Part shown: positions 1 to 9,700 of the stretch, piece by piece | How positions within the stretch are numbered: the first letter of the stretch is position 1 | Layout: every line of letters starts with the position of its first letter | Translations under genes and position numbers: made by a program | The notes under the pieces: model-generated | Database searches by the model: none | The model's input: the letters and a program-made list of their open reading frames with translations, nothing else | What the model was told of the DNA's origin: nothing | Source of the DNA: CAYMWF01 sp964394085 [NCBI: uncultured Gemmatimonadota bacterium] | GTDB taxonomy: Bacteria; GCA-2686955; CAYMWF01 | DNA: 59,512 nucleotides | Direction of reading: 5' to 3' | NCBI GenBank assembly: GCA_964394085.1 | Contig: CAYMWF010000032.1 | Coordinates: 1-59,512, forward strand

Positions 1-411
1 AACCCACCGGTGGGTTCCGATCCCGCCAGTGAAATGAATGACTATACCTATTACGAAGTTATCCAGGATCCTTACCTGGATCCCGACCGGTTTTTCGAAC
101 CTGTCGACAGGAGTCTGTTCAGATTCGACGTCAATCCTGTACTGCTCCCTTTCATTGAAAGATGGGAAACGCTGCTGATCAAAGAGAATGATCGTGTACT
201 TACCGATCGGACGGATGAAGTGCTTAACCCGGACTATGAATATGGTGATTGCACCATCCGGGAAGGAAATTCTTCCATATTGTTCTCACCCTCAGATAAA
301 TCAGATCCGAACACGAACGGTAAAATATACAGAATCGAAATAAAACAGAAAGCCTATTCCCGGGATTCGAGAACCGAACCTATAAGAATATCGACGCCGC
401 ACCAGCGGTAA
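1..411 (+). CDS. C-terminal part of an unrecognised protein (5' partial)
   Basis: The reading frame is already open at the first base of the window and closes with TAA at 409-411, so this is the 3' end of a longer gene. A GTG at 10 could serve as a start but has no ribosome binding site, so I treat the gene as truncated. The visible 136 residues are acidic and hydrophilic, with no membrane segment, and end in a short stretch of alternating polar and hydrophobic residues (GKIYRIEIKQKAY) that looks like a beta strand of a pilin-like or exported domain. I do not recognise the family. The stop lies 27 bases before the -35 box of the tRNA promoter. Confidence 0.55.
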   Translation, partial: NPPVGSDPASEMNDYTYYEVIQDPYLDPDRFFEPVDRSLFRFDVNPVLLPFIERWETLLIKENDRVLTDRTDEVLNPDYEYGDCTIREGNSSILFSPSDKSDPNTNGKIYRIEIKQKAYSRDSRTEPIRISTPHQR

Positions 412-437
412 TGATAGTTCCACTGTCAGATTTTATA

Positions 438-466
438 TTGACAGCGAGGTCGGTTGCGATTAACAT
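438..466 (+). promoter_or_regulatory. Sigma-70 type promoter of the tRNA-His/tRNA-Lys unit
   Basis: A perfect -35 TTGACA (438-443) is followed by a 17-base spacer and TAACAT (461-466, 4 of 6 matches to the -10 consensus). The predicted start near 473 lies about 10 bases before tRNA-His, as expected for a stable RNA promoter. Confidence 0.65.
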
Positions 467-483
467 CCCTCTCCTTTTAAGCT

Positions 484-560
484 GGTGGCCGTAGCTCAGT
501 TGGCAGAGCGCCAGGTTGTGGTCCTGGTGGTCGTGGGTTCGAGCCCCATCGGCCACCCCA
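484..560 (+). tRNA. tRNA-His (anticodon GTG)
   Basis: The cloverleaf folds fully. The seven-pair acceptor stem is 485-491 with 550-556, and the anticodon stem is 511-515 with 523-527. The loop TTGTGGT carries anticodon GTG at 518-520. The His-specific extra G at position -1 (484) faces C73 (557), and the CCA end is encoded (558-560). It sits 11 bases before tRNA-Lys and is probably co-transcribed with it. Confidence 0.96.
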
Positions 561-571
561 GCTCTTCTCTT

Positions 572-647
<76 letters not shown>

Positions 648-811
648 AGATATCTCCCTGATCCAAAGCACTCCAATAGAAGCATCCGGGTTTTCTGTTT
701 TAATGCCGATTCATTCGCCATGCAGGTTTGGAATCGGTCGCTCAACCTCATTTGATTCGATTCAAGTTGAAAGAGGCATTATACTTGTTACCAGCATCCG
801 GACCTGTCCGC

Positions 812-840
812 TTGACACGGTTTTTTTTCATTGATACGTT
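812..840 (+). promoter_or_regulatory. Candidate promoter of the MORN lipoprotein gene
   Basis: A perfect TTGACA (812-817), a 17-base spacer containing a T8 run, and TACGTT (835-840) as a weak -10. It starts 59 bases before the ATG at 871. Only the -35 element is strong. Confidence 0.4.
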
Positions 841-870
841 GATTATTCTATCGAGAAAGTGTGACCATTG

Positions 871-2241
871 ATGAGAAACAAGATGTTCTGGATATCTTCT
901 TTATATCTGATCTTGGTATTAATCCTGGCTGGTTGCGACTTACCTCGAAGTGAGGAAGTCAGGGAACGATGGCCCGGGGGGCAAAAACGTCTGGTTGCGG
1001 TCTACCGGCATGATGCGGAAACGGCTGAAATAGAAAAACTGAAGGAATACGATGAGACCGGAGATCTTGTTCGCGAAACGATATATCTCCAGGGAGGGAC
1101 GATAGAAGTAAGGAAACTGGCCCTTGGGAGAATACTGGAAAGTCGTGTTTACAAAGACAGCATTCTCGTAGAAATCAACAATACAATCGCAAGACGAGTA
1201 GTTCTTGAAACCTGGGACAATGGTTCACCGAAAGTGGAAATCATCTACATTGGAGAAGGAAGCGACGAAGAGGTTTTTGAGCGAACCCGGTTTCTTGAAG
1301 ACGGCAGGCTCCTGAAATATGAACGTCTCGATCTAAATGAGAAGCGAGAGTATTTCTATACGGATGACGGTGATTTGAAAGGGGAGAGATCGTATAGAGA
1401 AGGCAAGCTGGTTGCGGTTGACGGATTCCAGGCAACCGAGGTAACGGAATCAACCTGGCCGGACGGATCTCAAAGAAAAGTAGCGGTTTATATCACCAAG
1501 GATAATCAGGAGGTCTTATTCGAATCAGTGGAACTGGCGAAAGACGGTCAACCCTTGATGTTTGAAGTTCCGGGCGAGGAATATGAACGGTGGTTTACGT
1601 ATCATCCCGATGGAAGCCTCGAAAGTGAAGTCGAATTCAGAGGAGGGAAGAAATCAGGGTTTCAAAGGTTCTTTGATGCCGAGGGTGCGTTGCTGGTCAG
1701 TTATCAGTACCTGCACGGGAAATTGCACGGCACCTGCACCGAATTCTACCCGAATGGAGAAAATAAATTTACTGAAACCTGGAAGGACAGCCTGCTGATT
1801 TCAGGCTCATATTTTAAACCTGACGCCGGTTTGTCGAGTGTGATTGTCGAGGGGGAAGGTGAGAAAACGATCTATTATGATGAAGGCTCCAAACAATCAA
1901 CCGCAGAATATAGAAATGGGGTTCGAAACGGGTATTTTACAATCTGGAACACAAAGGGCGTCAAGATTTCCAGTATGCATTTTGTTGAGGGTAGTTTGAG
2001 CGGAAGATCCAGAACCTGGGACGAGAAGGGAATCAGGAAATCGATATCGGAATACAAGCGCGGCAGGAAACATGGCAGATTCATCTTTTACGGCAGCAGC
2101 GGAATACGCAAGTTCGAGGTGAATTACGTGAATGGCGTAAAGCACGGACTGTATAGGACATATAACAGTGCTGGAACGGCTGTATACGAAGCTGTTTTCG
2201 AGCAGGGGGAAAAAATCGCGGAAAAGTGGATAACTCCCTGA
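871..2241 (+). CDS. MORN_2-repeat lipoprotein (YwqK-like)
   Basis: This 456-residue protein starts with a lipoprotein signal peptide whose lipobox is LAGC, with Cys22 as the predicted lipidated residue. The rest is a chain of about 20-residue units of the kind (Y/W)-x-x-x-G-x-x-x-x-x-x-x-(Y/F)-x-x-G-x-x-x-G, seen for example at RNGVRNGYFTIW, RGRKHGRFIFYG and NGVKHGLYRTYN. This is the MORN_2 repeat found in proteins named YwqK-family antitoxin. In this family the toxin-antitoxin label is usually only nominal, and an envelope-attached beta-solenoid is the safer description. A TTG at 868 directly precedes the ATG; I chose the ATG at 871. No partner toxin gene is adjacent, and the next gene is convergent. 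Confidence 0.8.
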   Translation: MRNKMFWISSLYLILVLILAGCDLPRSEEVRERWPGGQKRLVAVYRHDAETAEIEKLKEYDETGDLVRETIYLQGGTIEVRKLALGRILESRVYKDSILVEINNTIARRVVLETWDNGSPKVEIIYIGEGSDEEVFERTRFLEDGRLLKYERLDLNEKREYFYTDDGDLKGERSYREGKLVAVDGFQATEVTESTWPDGSQRKVAVYITKDNQEVLFESVELAKDGQPLMFEVPGEEYERWFTYHPDGSLESEVEFRGGKKSGFQRFFDAEGALLVSYQYLHGKLHGTCTEFYPNGENKFTETWKDSLLISGSYFKPDAGLSSVIVEGEGEKTIYYDEGSKQSTAEYRNGVRNGYFTIWNTKGVKISSMHFVEGSLSGRSRTWDEKGIRKSISEYKRGRKHGRFIFYGSSGIRKFEVNYVNGVKHGLYRTYNSAGTAVYEAVFEQGEKIAEKWITP

Positions 2242-2275
2242 TTTATGAAATACGATTCTTCAAAAATTGTTAATG

Positions 2276-3271
2276 TTAAAGATCTATCGTTCTTCCCGCA
2301 GGCAGAATATCGATTTCAAGACCATCTGCGAAACCATTGTCTACGAGCGTCTTGAGCCTTTCCACCGGTTCCGTTATGGTTTCTGCGGCTAACTCGATCG
2401 TCCCCCAGTGGATCGGAATCATCTTCTTTGTTCCCAGAATCTTCGCCAGGAGAATCGCTTCCTCCGGAGTAAGATGCGAGTCCTTCATCAGGAACTGAGG
2501 ATCATACGAGCCTATCGAGATGAACGCGGCGTCTATTGGAGGGAGTTTTTCCGCCAGATCATCAAAAACCGAACCCATGGCGGTGTCTCCGGAGAAGAAG
2601 AGGGCTCTTGAACCAACTTCGATTAAGAAAGCACCCCATAACGATCTGTTCCGATCCAATCCGGTTCGTGCTGAAAAGTGTTTAGTGGGCAGGAATGTTA
2701 TGTCCATGCCGTTTAAGGTGAAATTTTCACCCCAATCCATCTCTATGTAGTTATAAAGACCGGCCTTCGAAAGGTGACGACCGTCTCCGAGCGGCACCAG
2801 CTTGACTGCGCGATCACCCATCGCTTCGAGAGTCGGCATGTCCATGTGATCGAAGTGGTTATGGGATAGCAGGATAAGGTCCACCTCGGGGAAATTGTCA
2901 ACGGGCAGGACAGGCGGGATTCTCCGGGCCGGTCCGAATTTTTGTGTAAATGAAGCCCGTTTGGATAGGAATGGATCGGTTACAAGCTTAAAACCGTTGA
3001 ACTGGATCATCAGGCATGAGTGTCCGAGGAATGTTATATCTATACCACCGTTCGTACTGGAGGATCGGTACGGTTCCTGAACATCATCCCAGCAAAAATC
3101 AGTGGGAAAGAGAGTTTTTTGCAGCTGGCCGGCGATAAACCTCAATATCCTGATCGAATCTATTACTCCCGGAGGTTGACTCGGATCCTTCCATGGGTAA
3201 AAAAATCGATCGTTCTCCTCGTGTGCCGGAAAATTGTATCGGCGTTTCAGATTACCCCTCGTTAGATACAT
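2276..3271 (-). CDS. MBL-fold metal-dependent hydrolase, NAPE-PLD/UlaG-like
   Basis: The 331-residue protein has the metallo-beta-lactamase metal site HxHxDH at residues 137-142 (HNHFDH). A GDT motif near residue 228 and a C-terminal IHWG histidine near residue 289 complete the binuclear site. The spacing and the phrases GPARR-x-PP and WGAFLIE resemble the N-acylphosphatidylethanolamine phospholipase D-like branch, which cleaves phosphodiester bonds of lipids or cyclic nucleotides. There is no signal peptide, so it is probably cytoplasmic. The start is ATG at 3271 with a weak GAG purine stretch upstream. It converges on the MORN lipoprotein and diverges from tRNA-Pro. The substrate cannot be read from the sequence. 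Confidence 0.85.
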   Translation of the reverse strand: MYLTRGNLKRRYNFPAHEENDRFFYPWKDPSQPPGVIDSIRILRFIAGQLQKTLFPTDFCWDDVQEPYRSSSTNGGIDITFLGHSCLMIQFNGFKLVTDPFLSKRASFTQKFGPARRIPPVLPVDNFPEVDLILLSHNHFDHMDMPTLEAMGDRAVKLVPLGDGRHLSKAGLYNYIEMDWGENFTLNGMDITFLPTKHFSARTGLDRNRSLWGAFLIEVGSRALFFSGDTAMGSVFDDLAEKLPPIDAAFISIGSYDPQFLMKDSHLTPEEAILLAKILGTKKMIPIHWGTIELAAETITEPVERLKTLVDNGFADGLEIDILPAGRTIDL

Positions 3272-3395
3272 CTCAGCTGGCTTCTTTTCTCGACGAATCC
3301 GGGAGATCGATTCGATTGTTCCACTTCATGATGATTTTCATTTATTTACAATTTAGAGTTATCGGCCATTGAGTATTGTAACACGGATTTCCTTA

Positions 3396-3423
3396 TTGAA
3401 TTTCGCGATCCCGACGTTATAAT
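3396..3423 (+). promoter_or_regulatory. Promoter of tRNA-Pro
   Basis: TTGAAT (3396-3401, 4 of 6), a 16-base spacer, then a perfect TATAAT (3418-3423). The predicted start near 3430 is about 8 bases before the tRNA. Confidence 0.65.
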
Positions 3424-3437
3424 GCTCGCCGTCGAGT

Positions 3438-3514
3438 CGGGGCGTGGCGCAGTCCGGTAGCGCACCTGCTTTGGGAGCAGGGGGTCGTAGGTTCAAATCC
3501 TATCGCCCCGACCA
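3438..3514 (+). tRNA. tRNA-Pro (anticodon TGG)
   Basis: The acceptor stem CGGGGCG (3438-3444) pairs perfectly with 3504-3510. The anticodon stem is 3465-3469 with 3477-3481, and the loop TTTGGGA gives anticodon TGG at 3472-3474. The discriminator is A3511 and CCA is encoded at 3512-3514. A short ATTTTAT follows directly. The gene stands alone with its own promoter. Confidence 0.96.
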
Positions 3515-3648
3515 TTTTATCGTCAAAGAACTGCCATTTCTGAAATCCTGTCGTCGAAGTAATATTCTTTCCCGTAAAAAAGTGATGTTCCGAACGCCGA
3601 TGAATATCTGTTAAAAAGCGTAATACTTCAGGGGTATGTTTTTCTCTG

Positions 3649-4848
3649 CTACTCCACGTCGAAGTTGAAAAAATCCCAGTCGAACACCGTATCGGGCCAG
3701 GCCCCGGCAACGGCGATATAAGAATATAAACCGGGAGGAGCGCTCGGGGGAATAACGTGGGAAACCGAGCGGGTTCCGGACCATCCTCCGGGGAGTATGG
3801 CATCCTCCGCCATTATCAGAGGATTCGCGGGATAAATTGAACCGCCGGGGGTTTCGGCCCATATCCAGTAATCTATTATTCTCGATTTGTCGGTATGATT
3901 AGTAATTTCCACAGTATATATCAATGAATCAACGTCCGTTTTCTCGAGATCAATCGTAGTTCCCGTGACGGTAACCACCTCGGTCATACCCATTCCGATC
4001 TCCAAACCTCTGTACGGGCTTGATGCAAGGAATTGTTCAATCAGAACGGTTCCTGAGTCGCTGACTGAGCTGTTTTCATCAGGAATCACGGTAAGAGTCA
4101 CCGGGAACAGGGTTTCAGGTTGCATGAAGAATCTTTCGTTTTCTGGAAAATCAATACTCGCTTGCCATCCTGCGGGAATCTGCCTCCTGTCCACGGAGAT
4201 CATGACGGTATCCGGATATGAGTTGGGATTGCCGGCGAGAAATACGGTACTGCTCCGTTCAGGATCCCCACCCGGCGGCTGAATCGATGTTCGCACCGAC
4301 TTCACCGCGACATTATTGTCCCATAGAGCCCAATCGCTCTGCTGCGGGTCGCCTACGGTATTCAGGGTGACACCGAGTGTCCAGAACGGCTCGCCGCAAA
4401 AGTTTCCTTCCGCGGGTGGAGTCCACTCTATGGATACTTCTTCTTCACCCAGGGCGGGGATCACGGGTAAAGTGACCACACCGATTGTTTCGGAATAGAG
4501 AGAAGGGAAGGAGGCTGCTGTGGACAGATTGTCAAAAAAGAAAGTTATCTCAGTATTCCGTACAGTATGGGCTGTTTTGTTTCTGACTGTTGCAAAAACG
4601 GTGCAGGGAGTTCCTGTCCGGGGATATTCCGGTACTGTCCAGATATCCGGACTGTTCCAGAATTCATCGAGATCCGGAACCATTGGCGGCCAGCTCACCG
4701 AAGGAACGTCTCCCCAATCGTCCTGATGGTCTCTTATCCAGATCAGGTCATCCTGACAGAAAACAGCTCTCGCCGGGAAAAACATCGAAACGAAAAGCAT
4801 GATCAGCAGAATGCTTTGTCCGCCTGTGCGTAAAACTGAAGTTCTCAT
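3649..4848 (-). CDS. Exported beta-sandwich protein of unknown function
   Basis: The 399-residue product begins with a Sec signal peptide (hydrophobic core SILLIMLFVSMFFPA, cleavage near residue 30). After that it is all short beta-like segments typical of CARDB or Ig-like extracellular folds, with no catalytic motif I can recognise. The last 84 or so residues match the C-terminus of the M14 carboxypeptidase at 54215-56485. Both contain a D-x-W-x4-PGG element, a YPxNP or HPxNP element, and a final PPGLYSY or PLGIYEY followed by a G-x-(W/Y)-P turn. Its ATG overlaps the stop of the sigma54 activator by four bases (ATGA), so the two are translationally coupled. It is the last gene of the leftward block and may be a target or partner of that signalling pathway. 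Confidence 0.7.
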   Translation of the reverse strand: MRTSVLRTGGQSILLIMLFVSMFFPARAVFCQDDLIWIRDHQDDWGDVPSVSWPPMVPDLDEFWNSPDIWTVPEYPRTGTPCTVFATVRNKTAHTVRNTEITFFFDNLSTAASFPSLYSETIGVVTLPVIPALGEEEVSIEWTPPAEGNFCGEPFWTLGVTLNTVGDPQQSDWALWDNNVAVKSVRTSIQPPGGDPERSSTVFLAGNPNSYPDTVMISVDRRQIPAGWQASIDFPENERFFMQPETLFPVTLTVIPDENSSVSDSGTVLIEQFLASSPYRGLEIGMGMTEVVTVTGTTIDLEKTDVDSLIYTVEITNHTDKSRIIDYWIWAETPGGSIYPANPLIMAEDAILPGGWSGTRSVSHVIPPSAPPGLYSYIAVAGAWPDTVFDWDFFNFDVE

Positions 4849-6638
4849 GGTATCCTCGATTTCTCGTGCCTGTCTATATTGAGCTTTTTCATCAGTTTAT
4901 GGAATTGGGTACGGTTCATTTCGGTTTCGGCCGCCGCCCGGGTGACGTTACCTTCCGCCCGCTTCAATGCATCTCGGAGGAACATGGTTTCGAGTTGTCG
5001 CGCAACGTTTCTTCTGGCGACAGCCTTCATTTCTGCAAGCTCGGAGCCGGTTCTCGGAATCCTGGTTTCTGTTTCGATCCGGTCTGCCATGGCATCGAGT
5101 CCTTCAGGAAGGTGCGATACCGTCAATTCTCCGCCACCCGCTAAAATAATGGCACGTTGAATGATATTCTTGAGTTCACGTACATTACCTGGATATGAAT
5201 GATGCAGTAGATGATCCAGCAATCCGCCGGACGTTTTCGGTTGCTCGATTTCCATCTTGACCGCGAACCTTGTGATGAACTGCCCGGTCAGCGGAAGGAT
5301 GTCTTCTTTTCGTTCTCTCAATGGGGGAACTGCAATCTGAACAACGTTCAATCTGTAGTAGAGATCTTCGCGGAATGTTCCCGCCCGGCGCATTTCTTCA
5401 AGGTTTCTGTTGGTTGCGGCTATTATCCTGACATCCGTGTGAACCGGCTTGGTGCCTCCTAGACGCTCCACTACGCCATCCTGCAGTACACGGAGAATCT
5501 TGGCCTGCAGCACCGGCGGCATATCGCCTATTTCATCCAGAAATAATGTGCCGGAATGAGCGATTTCGAACTTGCCTTTTTTCGCTGTGTCCGCACCCGT
5601 AAAAGCACCCTTCTCAAAACCGAACAATTCGGATTCCAGAAGCTGCTCCGGAATAGCGGCGCAGTTAAGACATAAGAAAGGTGATGTTCCGCGGGGCGAC
5701 GCCTGGTGGATCGCTTTCGCCAGGAGCTCCTTGCCGGTTCCACTCTCTCCAACCAGGAGCACGGGCGCGTTACTTTTTGAGACGAGTCTGGCGGTCTCGA
5801 TGACCTGGCGCATCGGCTCAGAGACCGCTACGATGCCCCTGAAACTATCCTCCCCCAATTCTGCAGTCAGGGCTCTGTTGTGTTCTTCCAGCCGCTTGAT
5901 TAGTGAGGCGTTCCTGATTGCTGAAGCTATCTGGCTTGCGAATTTCTCGAACTTATTGATCGAATGGGAATCGAAGAGACCAGAGACTTTTGAACTGTCT
6001 ACCGAGAATGCGCCTATAATCTCATCACTCTGTTCAAGTTTCAGAGGAACTGCAAGAATAGAACGGAGTTTAAATCGCTGGATGCTGCTTTTCCCACTCA
6101 AATGGTTATCATCGAGCGCATCCGTAATGACAAGAGATTCACCGGAATCCATGACCGAAGTTACAATATTTCTGCTGGCGGATTCTTCTTCTTCCAGCGG
6201 GAATTCACCAGCCGATCGTCTGGATACGATCTCAGTAAGTTTTCCGTCGGGCTGCTTTACGACTAGAAATCCCCGCTCAGCACCTGTGACCTGAAGCACC
6301 ATATCCATTGCAAGTCTGAGGAGAGAATCAAGATCCGTTTGATCCAGAAGAAGGCGCCCCATATCAAGAAGCATAAGGTATTCACCCTGCTGTTTTTCTG
6401 CGATGTCGAATGCGTTCTCCAGTTTCCTTATCTTCTCCCGAAGGGATGTGATTTCCCTGTCGATACGATCTTCAAAAAGACCAAGAGTATTTATTACTGT
6501 TTCAGCAAAGGACTCGTCGAATACTCTTGTATCATCCCCTCTGGCCATCAGTTTCCTGAGAATGCTCAGTTGATCGATGAAGATTCGATCAAATTCATCG
6601 ACCTGCGAAATAATCGAATTGCGCCCTGGTTCCTTCAT
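4845..6638 (-). CDS. GAF-domain sigma54-dependent transcriptional activator
   Basis: The 597-residue protein has a coiled-coil-like N-terminus and a GAF sensor domain at about residues 80-245. The sigma54 AAA+ domain lies at about 265-500, with Walker A GESGTGKE near residue 297 and the sigma54-contacting GAFTGA loop near residue 346. A Fis-type helix-turn-helix lies at about 555-590 (GNVTRAAAETEMNRTQFHKL). Proteins of this type bind upstream of -24/-12 promoters and remodel sigma54 holoenzyme with ATP. The GAF domain replaces a response-regulator receiver, so control is by ligand or by a partner such as the kinase encoded 117 bases upstream. I did not find a well-spaced -24/-12 promoter in the intergenic regions I scanned by eye, so its targets may lie elsewhere. 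Confidence 0.93.
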   Translation of the reverse strand: MKEPGRNSIISQVDEFDRIFIDQLSILRKLMARGDDTRVFDESFAETVINTLGLFEDRIDREITSLREKIRKLENAFDIAEKQQGEYLMLLDMGRLLLDQTDLDSLLRLAMDMVLQVTGAERGFLVVKQPDGKLTEIVSRRSAGEFPLEEEESASRNIVTSVMDSGESLVITDALDDNHLSGKSSIQRFKLRSILAVPLKLEQSDEIIGAFSVDSSKVSGLFDSHSINKFEKFASQIASAIRNASLIKRLEEHNRALTAELGEDSFRGIVAVSEPMRQVIETARLVSKSNAPVLLVGESGTGKELLAKAIHQASPRGTSPFLCLNCAAIPEQLLESELFGFEKGAFTGADTAKKGKFEIAHSGTLFLDEIGDMPPVLQAKILRVLQDGVVERLGGTKPVHTDVRIIAATNRNLEEMRRAGTFREDLYYRLNVVQIAVPPLRERKEDILPLTGQFITRFAVKMEIEQPKTSGGLLDHLLHHSYPGNVRELKNIIQRAIILAGGGELTVSHLPEGLDAMADRIETETRIPRTGSELAEMKAVARRNVARQLETMFLRDALKRAEGNVTRAAAETEMNRTQFHKLMKKLNIDRHEKSRIP

Positions 6639-6688
6639 GATATTAAGATTAACTCCGCGATCAGGTTTCTATCTCCGTTGCCCCTCAA

Positions 6689-6697
6689 AGTATAACA
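6689..6697 (-). promoter_or_regulatory. Extended -10 promoter candidate before the sigma54 activator
   Basis: On the minus strand TGT precedes TATACT, a TGn-extended -10 with 5 of 6 matches. No good -35 lies upstream. It is about 50 bases before the activator ATG, in the 117-base gap after the kinase gene, and would allow separate transcription of the last two genes of the block. Confidence 0.4.
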
Positions 6698-6755
6698 TGG
6701 GATTGAGCTGCAATGTAGTTTTAGATCTGTTTGAATGAAGTGGTTGGATTCGAGA

Positions 6756-9700
6756 TCAGGCTGGCTGTGATGTCAGGTTCCGGATTTCTTCGAACCCTCG
6801 AATTATATAAGGATCGTTAATTCCGGAAAGTTTCATCGTAACTTCACGTCGCCATCCTGATCCGAGAAGCCGGTGCCGCAAAGGGAATGGAGTGGAACGG
6901 ATCGAATCGAGGATCACTTCGATCATACGGCGAGCCGTCGACAGCGCTTCGGATTTTTGAGCGGATTCGATAACCGGTAATGCAGCGTACGCTGCAACTC
7001 CGAAGGCTCCTTCATCCAGGTTTCTATCCAATATTTCACGGAGTTTGGCAAGATCATCTTTTAACCCGGAACCTTCTTTGTAGAGGAGCAAAAAGCAGAT
7101 GTCGGCAAGTGGCCTTAATTCCGCAGAAGATGCCTCGTTGTAAACCTTCTGCAGAATTGAAGCAGCGGCTGTCTTTTCCTCTGTCCGGTAAAGAAGTTCT
7201 CCAAGAATGAATCCAAATTTTATACGCCAGAAGGGAGTTTCATTCTTCAGCACCTTCTCCAGCATATCCTGCCAGCCATCGAGGCCATGAAATACCATGG
7301 AGCGGGAAGTCAGTTCGACAATTTCCCGCTTAAGATCGTAGAATTCGGCAGCACCTGTGCCTGAAGCGAGGATTTCCTCAGGTTTAGGATACGAATCCTC
7401 GAGAGCCGCAGTCAACCTTATCGCCGCTGTCTTCGCCATTCCAATTCTCTCTGCGAGTCCGCTTAAAGCTGCAAGCTCTCCCGCTTTCCGTATCTTTTCA
7501 ACAGCCTCTCCGAACCGACCGCGGTAAATCGCCAGGAGCCCGGCATTCCTGGCAGCTTCGGATTCTGTTCCTACATCCCTGTACCTTGAAGCTGTAAGCT
7601 CTGCGCGCTCGATATATTCGCCGGCAGTGATGAATCTACCTTGATCAATCAGGATTTCAGCGAGATTGTTGTACACGAAGGCTTCCTCTGCGCGGCTTCC
7701 CGCTTCCAGTAGCAGAGCAATGCTTTTTCTGTATTCAGCTTCGGCTTCCCTGATGTTCGCAAGTTCCCTGAGAATCAGAGCCCTGTTGTTACAGACGATC
7801 CCCGCCATTTGGGTCTGTCCGGATGCAATCCTGAGCTTGAGCGCTTTGCCGTAGAAACCTTCAGCTTCTTCAAGATTTCCTTCCCGCTTACTGAGCATTC
7901 CGAGGCTGTTATATGCGACAGCGCGCATTTCCGCATTTTTATTGCGTTGTGAGACTTCGGCCATTTCGCTGAATACCCTTCGACTTTCACTGATTTGTCC
8001 CATTCCGAGATGTGTCAACCCAAGATTGTGCAGGTTGTAATAAATCCCGTTGGTATTCCCTAACTCCTTATTTAAACGTAGTGCTTCCAGAAGCATTTTC
8101 AACGCTTCATCATGTTTCGTCAGGAGTCTGAGTGTGTTCCCGATCAGGTTCAGAGCAATTGCGACAAGGTCTTTCCGGGCTCCGGATTCGGCGTGCGTTT
8201 TCGCATTTTCAAAATCGATCAGGCCCTCATCCAAACGACCCCGTTTGGAAAGAAAACCGCCGCGGCGTGCATGAAGCCAGAATGTTTGTTCGACTATCTC
8301 CGGTTTTTTCTGCTCTTGAAATTTTCCGGTCAGTTCCAGTGCAGTGGTGAGAGTAGAGATAGCGAGCTCGTAGGATTTCAGCGACTCCGCGAGAGCCGAG
8401 GACTCAACCAGCTGTTCGACGGCAAGGATATCTTCCCCGGCTTTTATGTAGTGATAAGCGGCTATGCCTGCTCTTGACGGTTCCCGACCGGTTGAGATTA
8501 TCCGTGCGATCTCACCATGGATTCGGATACGCAGATTGTCCGGCATCGTTTCATATACAAGCTCCCTTACAGACGAACTCAAAAACGCGACAGCCTCGAG
8601 CTCGTCGGCTCCTTCGTAATGCAGGATTCTGTGCGCTACAAGTTGCTCAATCAGTTGCTCTACCTCTGAACCGTCACCCAGATATTCCGCGATCAGGTTA
8701 ATGTCGCATCTTCTACCGGCGACGGCGCATATTCGTATCGTTTCAAGTAAACGCGTGGTAAGCCCTGCAAGCTTTATTCGCATCATTTCTCTGATCGGCA
8801 GAAGTTTCAGAGTTTCCGGTTCCCTCAATTCCCATTTCTTTCCCGCCCTTACGATTTTCTTTTCCTGAACGAGCAGATCGAGAGTTTCGCGGACAAGTAA
8901 AGGGTTGCCTTTAGTCAATTTGTACAGATCCAGAAGGAAGCCGCGGGGCATGTCCGGGACACCCAGAGTTCTCCCGACCATCTCGAACATGCTTTCGGAA
9001 TCCAGATCATCCACCACAAGCTGCCCGAAATTATTTTCGATTCTGAATCGGTCGAGAGATTTTCCAAAATCGCTTGGTTCATCCCTGGTAAGAAGCAGGA
9101 TCAGGATCCTGGAATCCGCCAGGCGCTGCAGAAGAAAGAGAAACAGATCCAGAGTTCCGGTGTCCTCCAGGCTGACATTATCGAGGATGATCACGAGAGG
9201 CATCCGCTCCCCGGTTCCTTCAATAAAATCACCCACAGCTTCGAATGCTGATGTTTCCTCTTCCGGAAGGATCGATTGTTTAAATGCACGGCAAAGGTTG
9301 GTCAGCCGATCGTCCCTTTCGTCGATAATTCCCGGTTGATTTGCGATCCTGCTGACTATCGGTTCAAAAGCACCGAACGGAGAGAACCTGTAGCTGGTCT
9401 CTGCAGAGCTGAAGACCAGACACCTTCTCTGGGTTGCCTTCCGTCTGAATTCTTTGACAAGCCGCGACTTTCCAACCCCGGGACGACCGGATAACAAAAT
9501 GCCCTGGCCCATTCCGCCCAGAACACCCTCGAACATATTTTCCAGATGCTTGAGCTCAAGGCTCCTTCCCGCAAACGGACCTGAAGGAAATAACAAACCT
9601 CCCATATCAGGAGACTGGTCCGTGATGGGTTTTTCTCTTCGTGACGTCGCCGGAGCAGATTCTTTTGAACGGATCGCTTCCCTGACGTCGTTCGCTGACT

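Noticed and set aside
1-16. Perfect 16-base palindrome AACCCACCGGTGGGTT at the window start
   Set aside because: It lies inside an open reading frame at the cut edge; no partner site or context supports a function.
386-463. An open +2 frame (ending SSTVRFYIDSEVGCD) that could be a frameshifted tail of the first gene
   Set aside because: It is only 26 codons, and its second half coincides with a well-formed tRNA promoter (438-466), which explains the region better.
5572-6294. 240-codon open frame antisense to the sigma54 activator
   Set aside because: It is Ser/Arg-rich with no recognisable domain, a typical mirror frame of a conserved gene.
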